DNA from: Oscillospiraceae bacterium
Lineage (GTDB): Bacteria; Bacillota; Clostridia; Oscillospirales; Oscillospiraceae
NCBI GenBank assembly: GCA_902795045.1
Contig: CADBJU010000010.1
Span: 1 to 54,347 of the forward strand
Length of the DNA: 54,347 nt
Reading direction: 5' to 3'
Part shown: positions 24,091-33,538 of the stretch, one piece after another
Layout of the letters: each line of letters begins with the position of its first letter
How positions within the stretch are numbered: the stretch's first letter is position 1
Position numbers and translations under genes: made by a program
The notes under the pieces: generated by a model
Databases searched by the model: none
What the model saw: the letters and a program-made list of their open reading frames with translations, nothing else
What the model was told of the DNA's origin: nothing

Positions 24091-25026
24091 TTAGTCCTTT
24101 TTGTTCAGCGTGCGGTAGACCAGCAGGCTCAGCACACCGGTGATGATGAAGATGATTACGGAGATCGCGCCGGACATGCCGTAGTTCTTGCTGCCGCCGA
24201 GGTAGTTGTTGAGGTACATGACCAGCGTCATGGAGGTGCGGTCGGGCATGCCCTTGCCGTTGGTGAGGACCTGGGGCACGTCGAACATCTGCAGGCCGCC
24301 GATCATGGCGGTGATGACCGTGTAGACGAGGATCGGCATCAAAAGCGGCAGGGTGATCTTGAAGAAGACCTGCGTGGAGCTTGCGCCGTCGAGGTTTGCC
24401 GCCTCAAAGAGATCCTGGTCAATGCCCATGATGCCTGCCATCAGGAGGATAGTGGTATTGCCGAACCACATGAGGAAGTTCATCATGCTTATAAGCCCGC
24501 GCACCGTGCCCTTGTAGGCGAAGAAGTCGATGGGCACATCGCTCCAGCCCCAGGCCTGGATGAGCTGGTTGACGGGGCCGACATTGGAAAACAGGGTGAA
24601 AAACAGCATCGAGAAGGCGGAGGCCATGATGAGGTTCGGCATGTAGATGACGGTCTTGAAGAATTGCTGACCCTTGATGTTCAAGCGGTAGCTGGTGAAG
24701 AAGATCGCCAGCAGCAGCGCAATGAGCACCTGGGGCACCGCGCCCAGCAGCCACAGGGCCAGGGTGTTTCCGGCATACTTGAGGATGTTGATGGTGCCGG
24801 TCTTGTCGGGTGTAAAGAGCTTGACATAGTTGCCGAAGCCCACGAAGTTCGGGCCGACCTGCTTGAGGCCCTCGCGGTAGTTTTCAAAGAAGCTGTTGTA
24901 GATGGTCAGGACCTGCGGTGCGAAGGTGAAGATGAAATACGCCAGGAAGAAGGGCAGGATAAACAGATACCCCCACTTGGCATAGGAGACGCCCTTTTGG
25001 TTGCGGCGCAGCTGCTTTTCGTTCAC
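24091..25026 (-). CDS. Sugar ABC transporter permease (MalF-type)
   Basis: A 311-residue CUT1 permease. The N-terminal YLFILPFFLAYFIFTFAPQV helix and the EAA loop QDLFEAANLDGASSTQVFFK are diagnostic. The start is GTG 25026 with AGGGGG upstream; the nearby ATG is out of frame and soon stopped. It is separated from the binding-protein gene by a terminator-like hairpin, so it should be expressed at a lower level. Confidence 0.92.
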   Translation of the reverse strand: MNEKQLRRNQKGVSYAKWGYLFILPFFLAYFIFTFAPQVLTIYNSFFENYREGLKQVGPNFVGFGNYVKLFTPDKTGTINILKYAGNTLALWLLGAVPQVLIALLLAIFFTSYRLNIKGQQFFKTVIYMPNLIMASAFSMLFFTLFSNVGPVNQLIQAWGWSDVPIDFFAYKGTVRGLISMMNFLMWFGNTTILLMAGIMGIDQDLFEAANLDGASSTQVFFKITLPLLMPILVYTVITAMIGGLQMFDVPQVLTNGKGMPDRTSMTLVMYLNNYLGGSKNYGMSGAISVIIFIITGVLSLLVYRTLNKKD

Positions 25027-25117
25027 GGTTGCATACCCCCTGAAAATTCTCTCTCAAATTCTTTTATTAAAATCGCATCGCAATACGCAGCTAAACTATG
25101 TACTCCGATCTGATTTC

Positions 25118-25145
25118 AAAAGGGGCGAGGCATTTGCCTCGCCCC
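25118..25145 (-). terminator. Partial terminator after the binding-protein gene
   Basis: A perfect 10-bp stem GGGGCGAGGC/GCCTCGCCCC with a 4-nt loop and TTTT on the minus strand, between binding-protein and MalF-type genes. Fits the usual arrangement that lets the binding protein exceed the permeases. Confidence 0.75.
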
Positions 25146-25182
25146 CGGAAGGTTTGCTGTGCGATCGCGTTATTCAGTCAGA

Positions 25183-26469
25183 TCACGGAGTCACGATGGT
25201 GGGGTACTTCTCGTTGACGTAGAGGTAGAAGTTCTTCATCGCAGTGTCCTGATCGACGGAGCCGCGGTAGTACTCCTGGAGGCTGTTCTGCAGGCCCTCG
25301 TTGAGGAGCTGGTCATAAATGGTGTGGTTCTCCCAAACGATGTTGTCGGTCATCTCGGAGAAGACAGCGACATCGTTCTGGCCGCCCAGGAAGGCAGAGC
25401 CGTAGTTGGGATCGGCAGCGAACTTGGCGTTGACAGCCTGGTTATTGCTGAACTGAGCCTCGTCGGAGACGAGCTTGGAGCAGACTTCCTCGTTGTTGAT
25501 GAAGGTGTTCATCACGTCGGCGAGCATGGTCGGGTTATCGGTGCCGGCAGGCGCGAGCAGCCAGGTGCCGCCCCAGAAGTGAGCAGCGGGGCCTTCGCAG
25601 ATCGCCCAGTCGCCGGAGCAGCCCTTGTCGGGATCCTGCGCATTGCCCATGCAGAAGTTGAAGTACCAGGCAGGTCCGAAGAAGCACATGGTCTTGCCGT
25701 CTTTGAACATCTGGACGTTCTTCTCGTCGTCCCACACGCCGGCGGTCAGGGTGTAGCCGTTCTTGACGAACTCGTCGGTCTGAGCCATCCAGGCCTCGAT
25801 CTGGGGATCGATCTGGATGTTGTTGTCAGCGTCGACCCAGGGAGTGGTGCAGTTGTTGGAGAAGGGACGGAAGGTCTCGGCGAAGGAGGCGGTCATGTAG
25901 TAGCCCTTGGCCTTGGCATCGGCAGCGACAGCGTTGAACTTATCCCAGGTGTCGAGCTTGGCCTGAACCTCGGCGGGATCATCGGTGCCGAGCACGTCCT
26001 TGGCGATGGAGCGGCGGTAAATCAGAGCGGAGGGGCAGCACTGGAAGGAGACGCCCTTCACAACACCGTTTGCGTCGGTCGCAGCCTGGACAGTGTACTT
26101 GTAAGCGTTGGAGAAGTCGTTCACGCCGAGGGCGGTGACGTCCTGGGTGAAGTCGGAGTCGACGTACTTGAGGATGTAGTCAGCCTCGGCCAGGAACATG
26201 TCGACCTTGTCGTCGTCCTTGGCATCGGCCTGGTTCAGCAGAGCTGCATCCAGAGCATCCTGGTAAGCGCCGTTGTCAGAGGGGACGATGATCCAGTTGA
26301 CGGTGACACCTTCGGGAACGGTGTAGTACTTCTCAAAGAAGCCCTTGAACTCTTCGTTCCATGCGTAGATGTTGAAAACCTTTCCTTCGGGTTCATCGGC
26401 GAAAGCGGCGGTGCCGCAGAGCGCGAACACCATGACCAGAACCAGAAGCATTGCGATGGTCTTTTTCAT
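25183..26469 (-). CDS. Sugar ABC transporter substrate-binding protein
   Basis: A 428-residue extracellular solute-binding protein (family 1). Signal peptide MKKTIAMLLVLVMVFALCG then TAAFADEPEGK; CG near its end is followed by TAAF, so lipid attachment is possible but the lipobox is poor. VFNIYAWNEEFKGFFEKYY is typical of cello-/xylo-oligosaccharide binders. Trp-rich stretches (CFFGPAWYFNF, FWGGTWLLAP) suggest stacking on sugar rings. ATG 26469 with GAGGAAAA upstream. With LacI, GH5 and GH94 alongside, cello-oligosaccharides are the best guess. Confidence 0.9.
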   Translation of the reverse strand: MKKTIAMLLVLVMVFALCGTAAFADEPEGKVFNIYAWNEEFKGFFEKYYTVPEGVTVNWIIVPSDNGAYQDALDAALLNQADAKDDDKVDMFLAEADYILKYVDSDFTQDVTALGVNDFSNAYKYTVQAATDANGVVKGVSFQCCPSALIYRRSIAKDVLGTDDPAEVQAKLDTWDKFNAVAADAKAKGYYMTASFAETFRPFSNNCTTPWVDADNNIQIDPQIEAWMAQTDEFVKNGYTLTAGVWDDEKNVQMFKDGKTMCFFGPAWYFNFCMGNAQDPDKGCSGDWAICEGPAAHFWGGTWLLAPAGTDNPTMLADVMNTFINNEEVCSKLVSDEAQFSNNQAVNAKFAADPNYGSAFLGGQNDVAVFSEMTDNIVWENHTIYDQLLNEGLQNSLQEYYRGSVDQDTAMKNFYLYVNEKYPTIVTP

Positions 26470-26534
26470 GATCTTTTCCTCCTGATAATTATTGTGATTT
26501 ATTATTTGCGGGTTTTTCCCGCTGATCACCTTGT

Positions 26535-27542
26535 TTATATCTCCCCCACCGTGCCGCCTTCCTGCAGGGAGCCGGTCACGATCTCGCGGTCGAGGATCAC
26601 GGTGCGCGGATGCTCGATCTGCTCGATGAGCCTGTCGGCGGCGATGGTGCCGAGCTTTTCGGTATCCTGCCGCCAGGTGGTGAGCACCGGGCTCATGATC
26701 CGAGAGAGGGGGATGCCGTCATACCCGACGGCGGAGATGTCCCGCGGAACCTTAAGTCCCGCGTCGCGGATGGCGTTCATGCCGCCGATCCAGGAGTAAT
26801 CGTCCGGGAAGAAGATGCAGGTGGGTCTTTCCGGCATGGCCAGAAGCTCCTTCGTGATGCGCCGGCAGCTTGCCGGGTCGTGGAACACGCCCTCGCGTAT
26901 CCACTCCTCCGGGACCGTGATCCCGAACTCCTCGCAGGCCCGGTGAAAGCCGGTCAGGCGGTTCCGGGTCACGCCCGTGAGCTCCCCGTGGATGATGGCG
27001 ATCTTCCGGTGTCCCTTCGACGCCGCGTAACGCACAAGCTCCTCCATGCCCTGCATGTTGTCGGACATCACGGAGATGCGGTTATTGAAGATGTGGTCGA
27101 TGGTCACCACCGGCAGATCCGACTGCACAAGCTCCGTCACCATGGGGTCATTGAAGTCCGCCGAGGCGATCACTACCCCGTCCACCCCGCGGTAGCGGCA
27201 GTGCTGGAGGTAGCTGGTCTGGCGGCTGCCGACATTGCGGTTGATAAAGGTGATGTCGTAGCCGTGCTTTTCCGCCTCGCTGCGGATGCCGTCAAGCACC
27301 GTGGAAAAGAATTCGTGCGCCAGACCGCCGTGCATGGGATCGACGAACAGGACGCCGATGTTGTAGCTGCGGTTGGTCTTGAGCGCGCGGGCGGTGGCGT
27401 TGGCCATGTAGCCGAGCTCATCCGCCAGGTGAAGGATGCGCTCGCGCGTCTCCTCGCCGATGTCCGGCTGGCCGTTGAGCGCTTTGCTCACCGTGGCAGT
27501 CGAGACACCGCAGCGCTTTGCAATGTCCTTGATCGAGACCAC
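26535..27542 (-). CDS. LacI-family transcriptional regulator
   Basis: A 335-residue repressor. The helix-turn-helix is at the N-terminus (SIKDIAKRCGVSTATVSKAL), followed by the hinge helix NATARALKTNRS and a periplasmic-binding-like sensor domain (GVLFVDPMHGGL to VGYDGIPLSRIMSP). GTG start at 27542 with AAGGAG upstream. It is divergent from GH94 and co-directional with the ABC operon 65 bp downstream. The motif AAACGATTA just after both divergent promoters is a candidate operator. It probably senses a cello-oligosaccharide. Confidence 0.92.
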   Translation of the reverse strand: MVSIKDIAKRCGVSTATVSKALNGQPDIGEETRERILHLADELGYMANATARALKTNRSYNIGVLFVDPMHGGLAHEFFSTVLDGIRSEAEKHGYDITFINRNVGSRQTSYLQHCRYRGVDGVVIASADFNDPMVTELVQSDLPVVTIDHIFNNRISVMSDNMQGMEELVRYAASKGHRKIAIIHGELTGVTRNRLTGFHRACEEFGITVPEEWIREGVFHDPASCRRITKELLAMPERPTCIFFPDDYSWIGGMNAIRDAGLKVPRDISAVGYDGIPLSRIMSPVLTTWRQDTEKLGTIAADRLIEQIEHPRTVILDREIVTGSLQEGGTVGEI

Positions 27543-27561
27543 GGAGAACAGCTCCTTTACT

Positions 27562-27609
27562 TAATCGTTTTCGTGGCTTTAATGTAACGCATTTCCTAAA
27601 AAATTGCAA
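27562..27609 (-). promoter_or_regulatory. lacI-type gene promoter and operator
   Basis: On the minus strand TTGCAA (27609-27604), 17-bp spacer, TACATT (27586-27581), then AAACGATTA at 27570-27562, a few bases after the predicted start: a repressor position suggesting autoregulation. Confidence 0.6.
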
Positions 27610-27784
27610 GTACTTTCTTGCGAAAAATCCGGTTATTTCAAATTCTTGTCGTTCTTCCACAATTTTAGGGGTCTGTTTTTGTGCAATACCACGGAGCTCT
27701 GAAACAGGCTTAAACATTCTCCCCCGCTCCGTTTTCGGGTTTGCAGCATTTTTACCGAAAACAGGCTCTTTTTGAAAAAAGCTC

Positions 27785-27835
27785 TTGATTTTTCTGCCCA
27801 AATGCGTTACTCTCTATGTATCACTTAAACGATTA
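27785..27835 (+). promoter_or_regulatory. GH94 promoter and operator
   Basis: TTGATT (27785-27790), 17-bp spacer, TACTCT (27808-27813), then AAACGATTA (27827-27835) just downstream. The mirror arrangement to the regulator promoter in the same 310-bp gap; the rest of the gap (about 27610-27780) shows nothing notable. Confidence 0.6.
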
Positions 27836-27852
27836 CGCGAAGGAGATAGCTT

Positions 27853-30288
27853 ATGCAATACGGACATTTTGACGACGCCCGGCGCGAGTACGTGATCACC
27901 ACGCCGCGCACGCCGCTGCCCTGGATCAACTATCTGGGGAGCGAGGATTTCTTTACCCTGCTCAGCAATACCGCCGGCGGTTACAGCTTCTTCCGGGACG
28001 CACGGCTGCGCCGCCTGACCCGCTACCGCTACAACAACGCGCCGCTGGACCAGGAGGGCTTCCATATTTATATAAAGGATGGCGCCTCCGTCTGGAATCC
28101 CGGCTGGCAGCCCGTGCAGGCCGGGCTTGACGCCTACGAGTGCCGCCACGGCATGGGCTATTCCATTATAGAAGGTGCTAAGGACGGCGTGAAGGTATCC
28201 CAGGAGCTGCTGGTTCCCGTCGGGGAGCGCTGCCTGCTCATGCGCGTCACCGTCAAGAATGAAGGCAAGGCCGCAAAGAGCCTGCGCCTGTTCCCGTTTG
28301 TGGAGTTCTGCCTCTGGGACGCTATGGACGACGCCTCCAACTTCCAGCGCAACTACTCCACCGGCGAGGTCGAGGTGGTAGGCTCCGCCATCTACCACAA
28401 GACCGAGTACCGCGAGCGCCGCGATCACTACGCCGTGTTCTGGGCAAACCGCATGCCCGACGGCTTTGACACCCAGCGTGAGGCCTTCCTCGGCCTCTAC
28501 GGCGGCCCCGCCCACCCCGAAGCCGTTTTCGGCGACGGCTGCACCGGCAGCATCGCCCACGGCTGGCAGCCCGTGGCCGCGCAGCAGTTCAATCTCAGTC
28601 TTGCCCCCGGTGAGCGTGAGAGCGTGATCTTCGGCCTCGGCTATATCGAAAACCCCCAGGCCGAGAAATGGGCCGCGCCCGGCGTTGTCAACAAGACGCG
28701 CGCCGAGGCCATGATGGCCCGCTTTGCCGACAATAAAGCTTTTGACACCGCGATGGACACCCTGCGGAAGCACTGGGACAAGCTGCTCAACAAATATCAG
28801 GTCAGCACCGGCGACGCGCGTCTCGACCGCATGGTGAACATCTGGAACCAGTACCAGTGCATGGTCACCTTCAACATGAGCCGCTCGGCCAGCTACTACG
28901 AAAGCGGCATGGGCCGCGGGATGGGCTTCCGCGATTCCTGCCAGGATCTGCTGGGCTTCGTGCACATGATCCCCGAGCGCGCGAGAGAGCGCATCCTGGA
29001 CATCGCCGCCACCCAGTTTCCCGACGGCAGCGCCTACCACCAGTACCAGCCCCTGACCAAGAAGGGCAATCTGGACGTGGGCAGCGGCTTTAATGACGAC
29101 CCCCTGTGGCTTATTGCGGGCACCGACGCCTACCTGCGCGAGACCGGCGACTTCGGCATTCTCGACGAGCAGGTGGACTTTGACAACGATCCCTCCTTGG
29201 CCCAGCCCCTGCTGGAGCATCTGCGCCGCAGCTTCAACTACACGCGCACACACCTCGGCCCCCACGGCCTGCCCCTCATCGGCCGCGCCGACTGGAACGA
29301 CTGCCTCAACCTCAACTGCTTCTCCGAGCACCCTGGCGAGAGCTTCCAGATCACCGGCCCCAGCGAAGGGCCCGTGGCCGAGAGCGTGTTCATCGGCGGC
29401 ATGTTCGTCAAGTACGGCCGCGCCTGGGCAGAGATCTGCCGCCATGTGGGCCTGAACGGCGAGGCCGACGAGGCTCTGAAGGCTGTTGAGCAGGTCGAAG
29501 CCGCAGTCCTGGACGCGGGCTGGGACGGCGAATGGTTCCGCCGCGCCTTTGATGCCTACGGTCATGTGGTCGGCGGCAGGGAGTGCGAGGAGGGCCAGAT
29601 CTTCATCGAGCCCCAGGGCATGTGCGTCATGGCGGGCATCGGCAAGGAGAGCGGCGAGGCCGCCAAAGCCATGAAGAGCGTGGAGGAGCGGCTTGACACC
29701 AAGTACGGCATCGTGCTGCTCAACCCCGCCTACACCCGCTACCACCTCGAGCTCGGCGAGATCTCCAGCTATCCCCCCGGATACAAGGAGAATGCCGGCA
29801 TCTTCTGCCACAACAACCCCTGGATCGTCTGCGCGGAGGCCGAGCTCGGCCACGGCGACCGGGCCTTCCAGGTCTACCGCCGCACCGCCCCCGCCTTCAT
29901 CGAGGACATCAGCGACATTCATCGCACCGAGCCCTACGTCTACAGCCAGATGATCGCGGGCAAGGACGCCCCCAGCTTCGGCGAAGCGAAGAATTCCTGG
30001 CTCACCGGCACCGCCGCCTGGACCTTCCTGTCTATCTCCCAGGCGATCCTGGGCGTCAAGCCGACGCTCGACGGCCTCGAGATCGATCCCTGCGTCCCCT
30101 CCGGCTGCAAGGGCTTCGTGGTCACCCGCTCCTACCGCGGCGCGGAATATGAGATCCATGTGGATAACCCCAGCGGCGCGCAGTACGGCGTGAAATCCAT
30201 GACGGTCGACGGCAAGGCTTTTGACGGCAAGCTCATCCCCGTGCAGCCCGCGGGCGCTCACGTGAGAGTGGACGTTACGCTGGGATAA
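27853..30288 (+). CDS. GH94 cellobiose phosphorylase
   Basis: An 811-residue GH94 enzyme that splits cellobiose (or a cello-oligomer) with phosphate to glucose 1-phosphate and glucose in the cytoplasm, saving ATP. The N-terminal beta-sandwich ([19 protein letters not shown]) leads to the (alpha/alpha)6 barrel: [17 protein letters not shown], then [12 protein letters not shown] with the general-acid Asp483, and [14 protein letters not shown]. Full length for cellobiose phosphorylases. ATG 27853 with AAGGAG upstream. Divergent from its probable LacI repressor; partner of GH5 and the ABC importer. Other GH94 specificities (cellodextrin, laminaribiose) are less likely given the length. Confidence 0.92.
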   Translation: MQYGHFDDARREYVITTPRTPLPWINYLGSEDFFTLLSNTAGGYSFFRDARLRRLTRYRYNNAPLDQEGFHIYIKDGASVWNPGWQPVQAGLDAYECRHGMGYSIIEGAKDGVKVSQELLVPVGERCLLMRVTVKNEGKAAKSLRLFPFVEFCLWDAMDDASNFQRNYSTGEVEVVGSAIYHKTEYRERRDHYAVFWANRMPDGFDTQREAFLGLYGGPAHPEAVFGDGCTGSIAHGWQPVAAQQFNLSLAPGERESVIFGLGYIENPQAEKWAAPGVVNKTRAEAMMARFADNKAFDTAMDTLRKHWDKLLNKYQVSTGDARLDRMVNIWNQYQCMVTFNMSRSASYYESGMGRGMGFRDSCQDLLGFVHMIPERARERILDIAATQFPDGSAYHQYQPLTKKGNLDVGSGFNDDPLWLIAGTDAYLRETGDFGILDEQVDFDNDPSLAQPLLEHLRRSFNYTRTHLGPHGLPLIGRADWNDCLNLNCFSEHPGESFQITGPSEGPVAESVFIGGMFVKYGRAWAEICRHVGLNGEADEALKAVEQVEAAVLDAGWDGEWFRRAFDAYGHVVGGRECEEGQIFIEPQGMCVMAGIGKESGEAAKAMKSVEERLDTKYGIVLLNPAYTRYHLELGEISSYPPGYKENAGIFCHNNPWIVCAEAELGHGDRAFQVYRRTAPAFIEDISDIHRTEPYVYSQMIAGKDAPSFGEAKNSWLTGTAAWTFLSISQAILGVKPTLDGLEIDPCVPSGCKGFVVTRSYRGAEYEIHVDNPSGAQYGVKSMTVDGKAFDGKLIPVQPAGAHVRVDVTLG

Positions 30289-30317
30289 TGCCAAACCCAT
30301 ACGATAAGCGCAAAAAT

Positions 30318-30343
30318 GCCCCTCGGCGAAAACGCCGAGGGGC
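30318..30343. terminator. Bidirectional intrinsic terminator
   Basis: GCCCCTCGGCG-AAAA-CGCCGAGGGGC, perfect 11-bp stem with T-rich 3' and A-rich 5' flank, between the convergent GH94 and aminotransferase genes. Confidence 0.9.
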
Positions 30344-30366
30344 TTTGGTTTTCCTTGCGGAGATGA

Positions 30367-31461
30367 TCACTTGAGATCGAAGAGCTTGTAGGTCCAGCCC
30401 ATATCGTCCTCGACCTTGCCGGTCTGGATGCCGTAGAGGGTGTCGTACAGCTTCTGGGCCACGGGGCCGACCTGCTCGTCGGCGACCTTGTAATCGGTGC
30501 CCTTGAAGTTCAGGCAGCCGATGGGAGAGATGACCGCCGCGGTGCCGCTGGCGAAGATCTCCTGCAGGGAGCCGTCCTTGGAGGCGGCGATGATATCGTC
30601 GATGGCGAGCTTGCGCTCGGAGACCTTGACGCCCCACTTCTTGAGGAGCTGGATGACCGAGTTGCGGGTGATGCCGGGCAGGATCGTGCCGGAATCCAGG
30701 GGCGCGGTGATGACCTCGTCATTGATGCGGAAGAAGGCGTTGGAGGTGCCGATCTCTTCGACGTACTTGTGCTCGGCAGCGTCAAGCCAGAGAACGTCCT
30801 TGCACTGGTACTTCATGGCGTCGAGGGAGGCGCGCATGCCGCCGCCGTAGTTGCCGCCGACTTTGGCAAAGCCCGTGCCGCCGCGGGCAGCGCGGATATA
30901 CTCATCCTGCACGAAGATGCGGGTGGTGGCAAGACCGCCGTCGTTGGCAGCGTAGTAGGAGCCGGTCGGGGTCAGGATGATCATGAAGCGGTAGTGCTTG
31001 GCGGGCAGGACGGAGAAGGAGACCTCATCGCCGAAGATGAAGGGGCGGATATACAGGGCGGTGCCGGGAGAGGAGGGGATCCAGTCGCGGTCTTCCCAGA
31101 TAACGGCCTTGACGGCGGCGAGGAAGAGGTCGCCGGGCAGCTCGGGGATGCACATACGCTCACAGGTGCGGGCCATGCGGGCGATGTTCATCTCGGGGCG
31201 GAAGATCTGGATGGCACCGGAGGGGGTCTTGTAGGCCTTCATGCCCTCGAACATCATCTGCGCATAGTGCAGCACGCAGGAAGCGGGCTCGATCTCGATG
31301 GGGGCGTGGGGGACGATGCGTCCGTCATGCCAGCCCTGGCCCTCGTCCCAATCCATGCAGAACATGTGGTCGGTGAAGTACTGGGCAAAGCCGAGCTTGC
31401 TTTCATCCGCGGGCCGGGGCTTGGGATGAGTGGTACGGGTCACGGGAAAATTGTATTCCAT
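30367..31461 (-). CDS. ilvE: Branched-chain amino acid aminotransferase
   Basis: A 364-residue class IV PLP aminotransferase of the eukaryote-like (type II) BCAT form, exchanging amino groups between Leu/Ile/Val and 2-oxoglutarate. The Schiff-base Lys200 is in GFAKVGGNYGGG; AQMMFEGMKAYKT and EEIGTSNAFFRI are the typical substrate/PLP regions. ATG 31461 has GGAG ten bases upstream; the longer open frame overlaps the nitrilase gene. Last gene of the oxoacid oxidoreductase operon, where it would link the oxoacids to amino acids. Confidence 0.92.
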   Translation of the reverse strand: MEYNFPVTRTTHPKPRPADESKLGFAQYFTDHMFCMDWDEGQGWHDGRIVPHAPIEIEPASCVLHYAQMMFEGMKAYKTPSGAIQIFRPEMNIARMARTCERMCIPELPGDLFLAAVKAVIWEDRDWIPSSPGTALYIRPFIFGDEVSFSVLPAKHYRFMIILTPTGSYYAANDGGLATTRIFVQDEYIRAARGGTGFAKVGGNYGGGMRASLDAMKYQCKDVLWLDAAEHKYVEEIGTSNAFFRINDEVITAPLDSGTILPGITRNSVIQLLKKWGVKVSERKLAIDDIIAASKDGSLQEIFASGTAAVISPIGCLNFKGTDYKVADEQVGPVAQKLYDTLYGIQTGKVEDDMGWTYKLFDLK

Positions 31462-31475
31462 AGTGGCATTACTCC

Positions 31476-32261
31476 TTACAGTTGATATATTTCGGGGCGT
31501 CTGTCCCGGAAGACGTGGATGCTGTTTCGAATCTGCTCCTTGACGGCAAAGTCGCAGTCGGCAAGGATGATCTCCTCCTGCGTGCCCGCCTCTGCCTTGA
31601 TTTCGCCCCAGGGGTCGTAGATCGCGGAGGAGCCGCCGTAGACCGTCTCCCCCGCTGTGCCGCAGCCGTTGCAGCAGGCGAGGAAGATCTGGTTTTCGAT
31701 GGCGCGGGCGCGGTTGAGGGTCTGCCAGTGGGCGCGGCGGACGCCGGGCCACTCGGCCGGGACAAAGAGCAGCTCGATGTCCTGGAGGGCCAGGGAGCGT
31801 GTCAGCTCCGGGAAGCGCAGGTCATAGCAGATGATGAGCCCGCATTTCACGCCGTCAAGCGTGAAGGTGCAAAGACGGCTGCCGGGGGTGAAGTAATCGT
31901 GCTCTCCCATGGGGGTGAAGAGATGGGTCTTGTCGTAGGAGGCGATGCAGGCGCCGTCGCGGTCGAAGACGTAGGCGGTGTTGTAGATTTTGCCGCCTCG
32001 GTTCGTCACCGCGGAGCCCGCGACGAGGTTGATGTGCAGTTCAGCCGCCAGTGCGCCGAAGGCCATTTTGATGATCTCGCCGTCGCGGTCAGCCAGTTCT
32101 GCGAGGTTTTCCCGCGGGAAAAAGCCGATATTAAAAGTCTCCGGCAGCAGCACAGTATCCGCGCCGTCCGCCGCAGCCCGGCGTATAAGCTCCAGCGCGT
32201 GGGGCAGGTTATACGCGCTGTCGCCGAGGTGTACGTCCATCTGGGCGCAGGCGATTTTCAC
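31476..32261 (-). CDS. Carbon-nitrogen hydrolase, omega-amidase-like
   Basis: A 261-residue nitrilase-superfamily amidase with the catalytic triad Glu41 (LLPETFN), Lys111 (YDKTHLF) and Cys145 (IICYDLRFPE). The pattern fits omega-amidase/YafV proteins, which hydrolyse 2-oxoglutaramate or 2-oxosuccinamate, the by-products of glutamine or asparagine transamination. Sitting 14 bp before the aminotransferase gene it may pull that transamination forward. Overlaps the oxidoreductase gamma gene by 4 bp. Confidence 0.85.
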   Translation of the reverse strand: MKIACAQMDVHLGDSAYNLPHALELIRRAAADGADTVLLPETFNIGFFPRENLAELADRDGEIIKMAFGALAAELHINLVAGSAVTNRGGKIYNTAYVFDRDGACIASYDKTHLFTPMGEHDYFTPGSRLCTFTLDGVKCGLIICYDLRFPELTRSLALQDIELLFVPAEWPGVRRAHWQTLNRARAIENQIFLACCNGCGTAGETVYGGSSAIYDPWGEIKAEAGTQEEIILADCDFAVKEQIRNSIHVFRDRRPEIYQL

Positions 32262-32797
32262 GGCTGGTAGTCCTTCCCGGCCTGGATGGCCTTGAGGTTT
32301 ACATCCATGAGGTTCATCTTGCGGGCGGGGATCACGTGCTTGAGCGCTTCCTCAACAGTCTCGTCCTTGATGCACTTCGTCTCGCGGATAACGGTGCCGA
32401 GCAGGATCATGTTGGCGAGGTTTTTAAGCTCCATGTCCTTGGCCATCTGGGTGGCGGGAACATAGTAGACGTCCACGTCGTCACGCGCGACCTTGCGGGA
32501 GATCAGCGTGGAGTCCACGAAGATCTTGCCGCCGGGGACGACAGCGCTCTCATACTTGTCGAGCGACGGGGTGTTCATGACGATGAGCACATTGGGGTGC
32601 TGCACGATGGGGGAGCCGACGGGATCGTCGGAGAGGATGACGTTGCAGTTGGCGGTGCCGCCGCGCATCTCGGGGCCGTAGGAGGGCAGCCAGCTGAGCT
32701 GGCGCTTTTCCACGAGGCCCGCGTAGGCCAGCACCTTGCCGATGAACAGCAGGCCCTGTCCGCCAAAGCCCGCGATTACGATTTCATGATGTGCCAT
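32258..32797 (-). CDS. 2-oxoacid:ferredoxin oxidoreductase gamma subunit
   Basis: A 179-residue subunit of the POR/VOR/KOR gamma family: IVIAGFGGQGLLFIGKVLAYAG at the N-terminus and SYGPEMRGGTANCNVILSD are diagnostic. It completes the TPP- and ferredoxin-dependent complex with the next three genes upstream, interconverting a 2-oxoacid + CoA with acyl-CoA + CO2. Separate gamma and delta subunits place it in the four-subunit VOR/KOR group. Confidence 0.92.
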   Translation of the reverse strand: MAHHEIVIAGFGGQGLLFIGKVLAYAGLVEKRQLSWLPSYGPEMRGGTANCNVILSDDPVGSPIVQHPNVLIVMNTPSLDKYESAVVPGGKIFVDSTLISRKVARDDVDVYYVPATQMAKDMELKNLANMILLGTVIRETKCIKDETVEEALKHVIPARKMNLMDVNLKAIQAGKDYQP

Positions 32798-32800
32798 ATC

Positions 32801-33538
32801 TTACGCCTCCTTATCCCGGAACACGCCCAGCGGATACTGGGGGATCATGGCCTCGTCGATCCACTGCAGGGCCTTCTGCGGCGTCATGCCCCAGTTGGTG
32901 GGGCAGGCGGAGAGGACCTCGATGAAGGAGAAGCCCTTGCCGTCGATCTGGTTCTGGAAGGCCTTCTTGATGGCGCGCTTGGCGTTGCGGACGTTCTTGA
33001 CGTTGTTGACGGTCACGCGCTCAAGGTACTGGGGCGCGTCCAGGGTTGCGAGCAGCTCGCAGACACGGATGGGGTAGCCCTGGGTCTTGGGGTCACGGCC
33101 GTAGGGAGAGGTCTGGGTGACCTGGCCGATCAGGGACGTGGGGGCCATCTGGCCGCCGGTCATGCCGTAGATGGCGTTGTTGATGAAGATAATGGTGATG
33201 TTCTCACCGCGGGCCGCGGTGGAAACCGTCTCGCACATGCCGATGGAGGCAAGGTCGCCGTCGCCCTGGTAGGCAAAGACGATGTTGTCGGGCAGGGCGC
33301 GCTTGACGCCGGTGGCGACAGCGGGTGCGCGGCCATGGGCGGCCTCGATCATGTCGCAGTTAAAGTAGTTGTAGGCAAGCACGGAGCAGCCGACGGGCGC
33401 GATGCCGACGGTCTTGCCCTCGATGCCGAGCTCGTCGATGGCCTCGGCGACCAGGCGGTGCACGATGCCGTGGGTGCAGCCCGGGCAGTAGTGCAGCACG
33501 GTGTCGGTCAGGGCATGGGGCTTTTCAAACACGATCAT
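32801..33538 (-). CDS. 2-oxoacid:ferredoxin oxidoreductase beta subunit (TPP-binding)
   Basis: A 245-residue TPP-binding subunit. [28 protein letters not shown], then the [20 protein letters not shown] and [16 protein letters not shown] stretches bind TPP-Mg. The start is ATG 33538, overlapping the alpha gene stop by 4 bp (translational coupling). Confidence 0.93.
   Translation of the reverse strand: MIVFEKPHALTDTVLHYCPGCTHGIVHRLVAEAIDELGIEGKTVGIAPVGCSVLAYNYFNCDMIEAAHGRAPAVATGVKRALPDNIVFAYQGDGDLASIGMCETVSTAARGENITIIFINNAIYGMTGGQMAPTSLIGQVTQTSPYGRDPKTQGYPIRVCELLATLDAPQYLERVTVNNVKNVRNAKRAIKKAFQNQIDGKGFSFIEVLSACPTNWGMTPQKALQWIDEAMIPQYPLGVFRDKEA

Noticed and set aside
27814-30300. An 828-codon open frame on the minus strand opposite GH94
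   Set aside because: The plus-strand frame encodes a full GH94 phosphorylase with catalytic motifs; the opposite frame is a GC-rich shadow with low-complexity Ala/Gly/Val/His translation.
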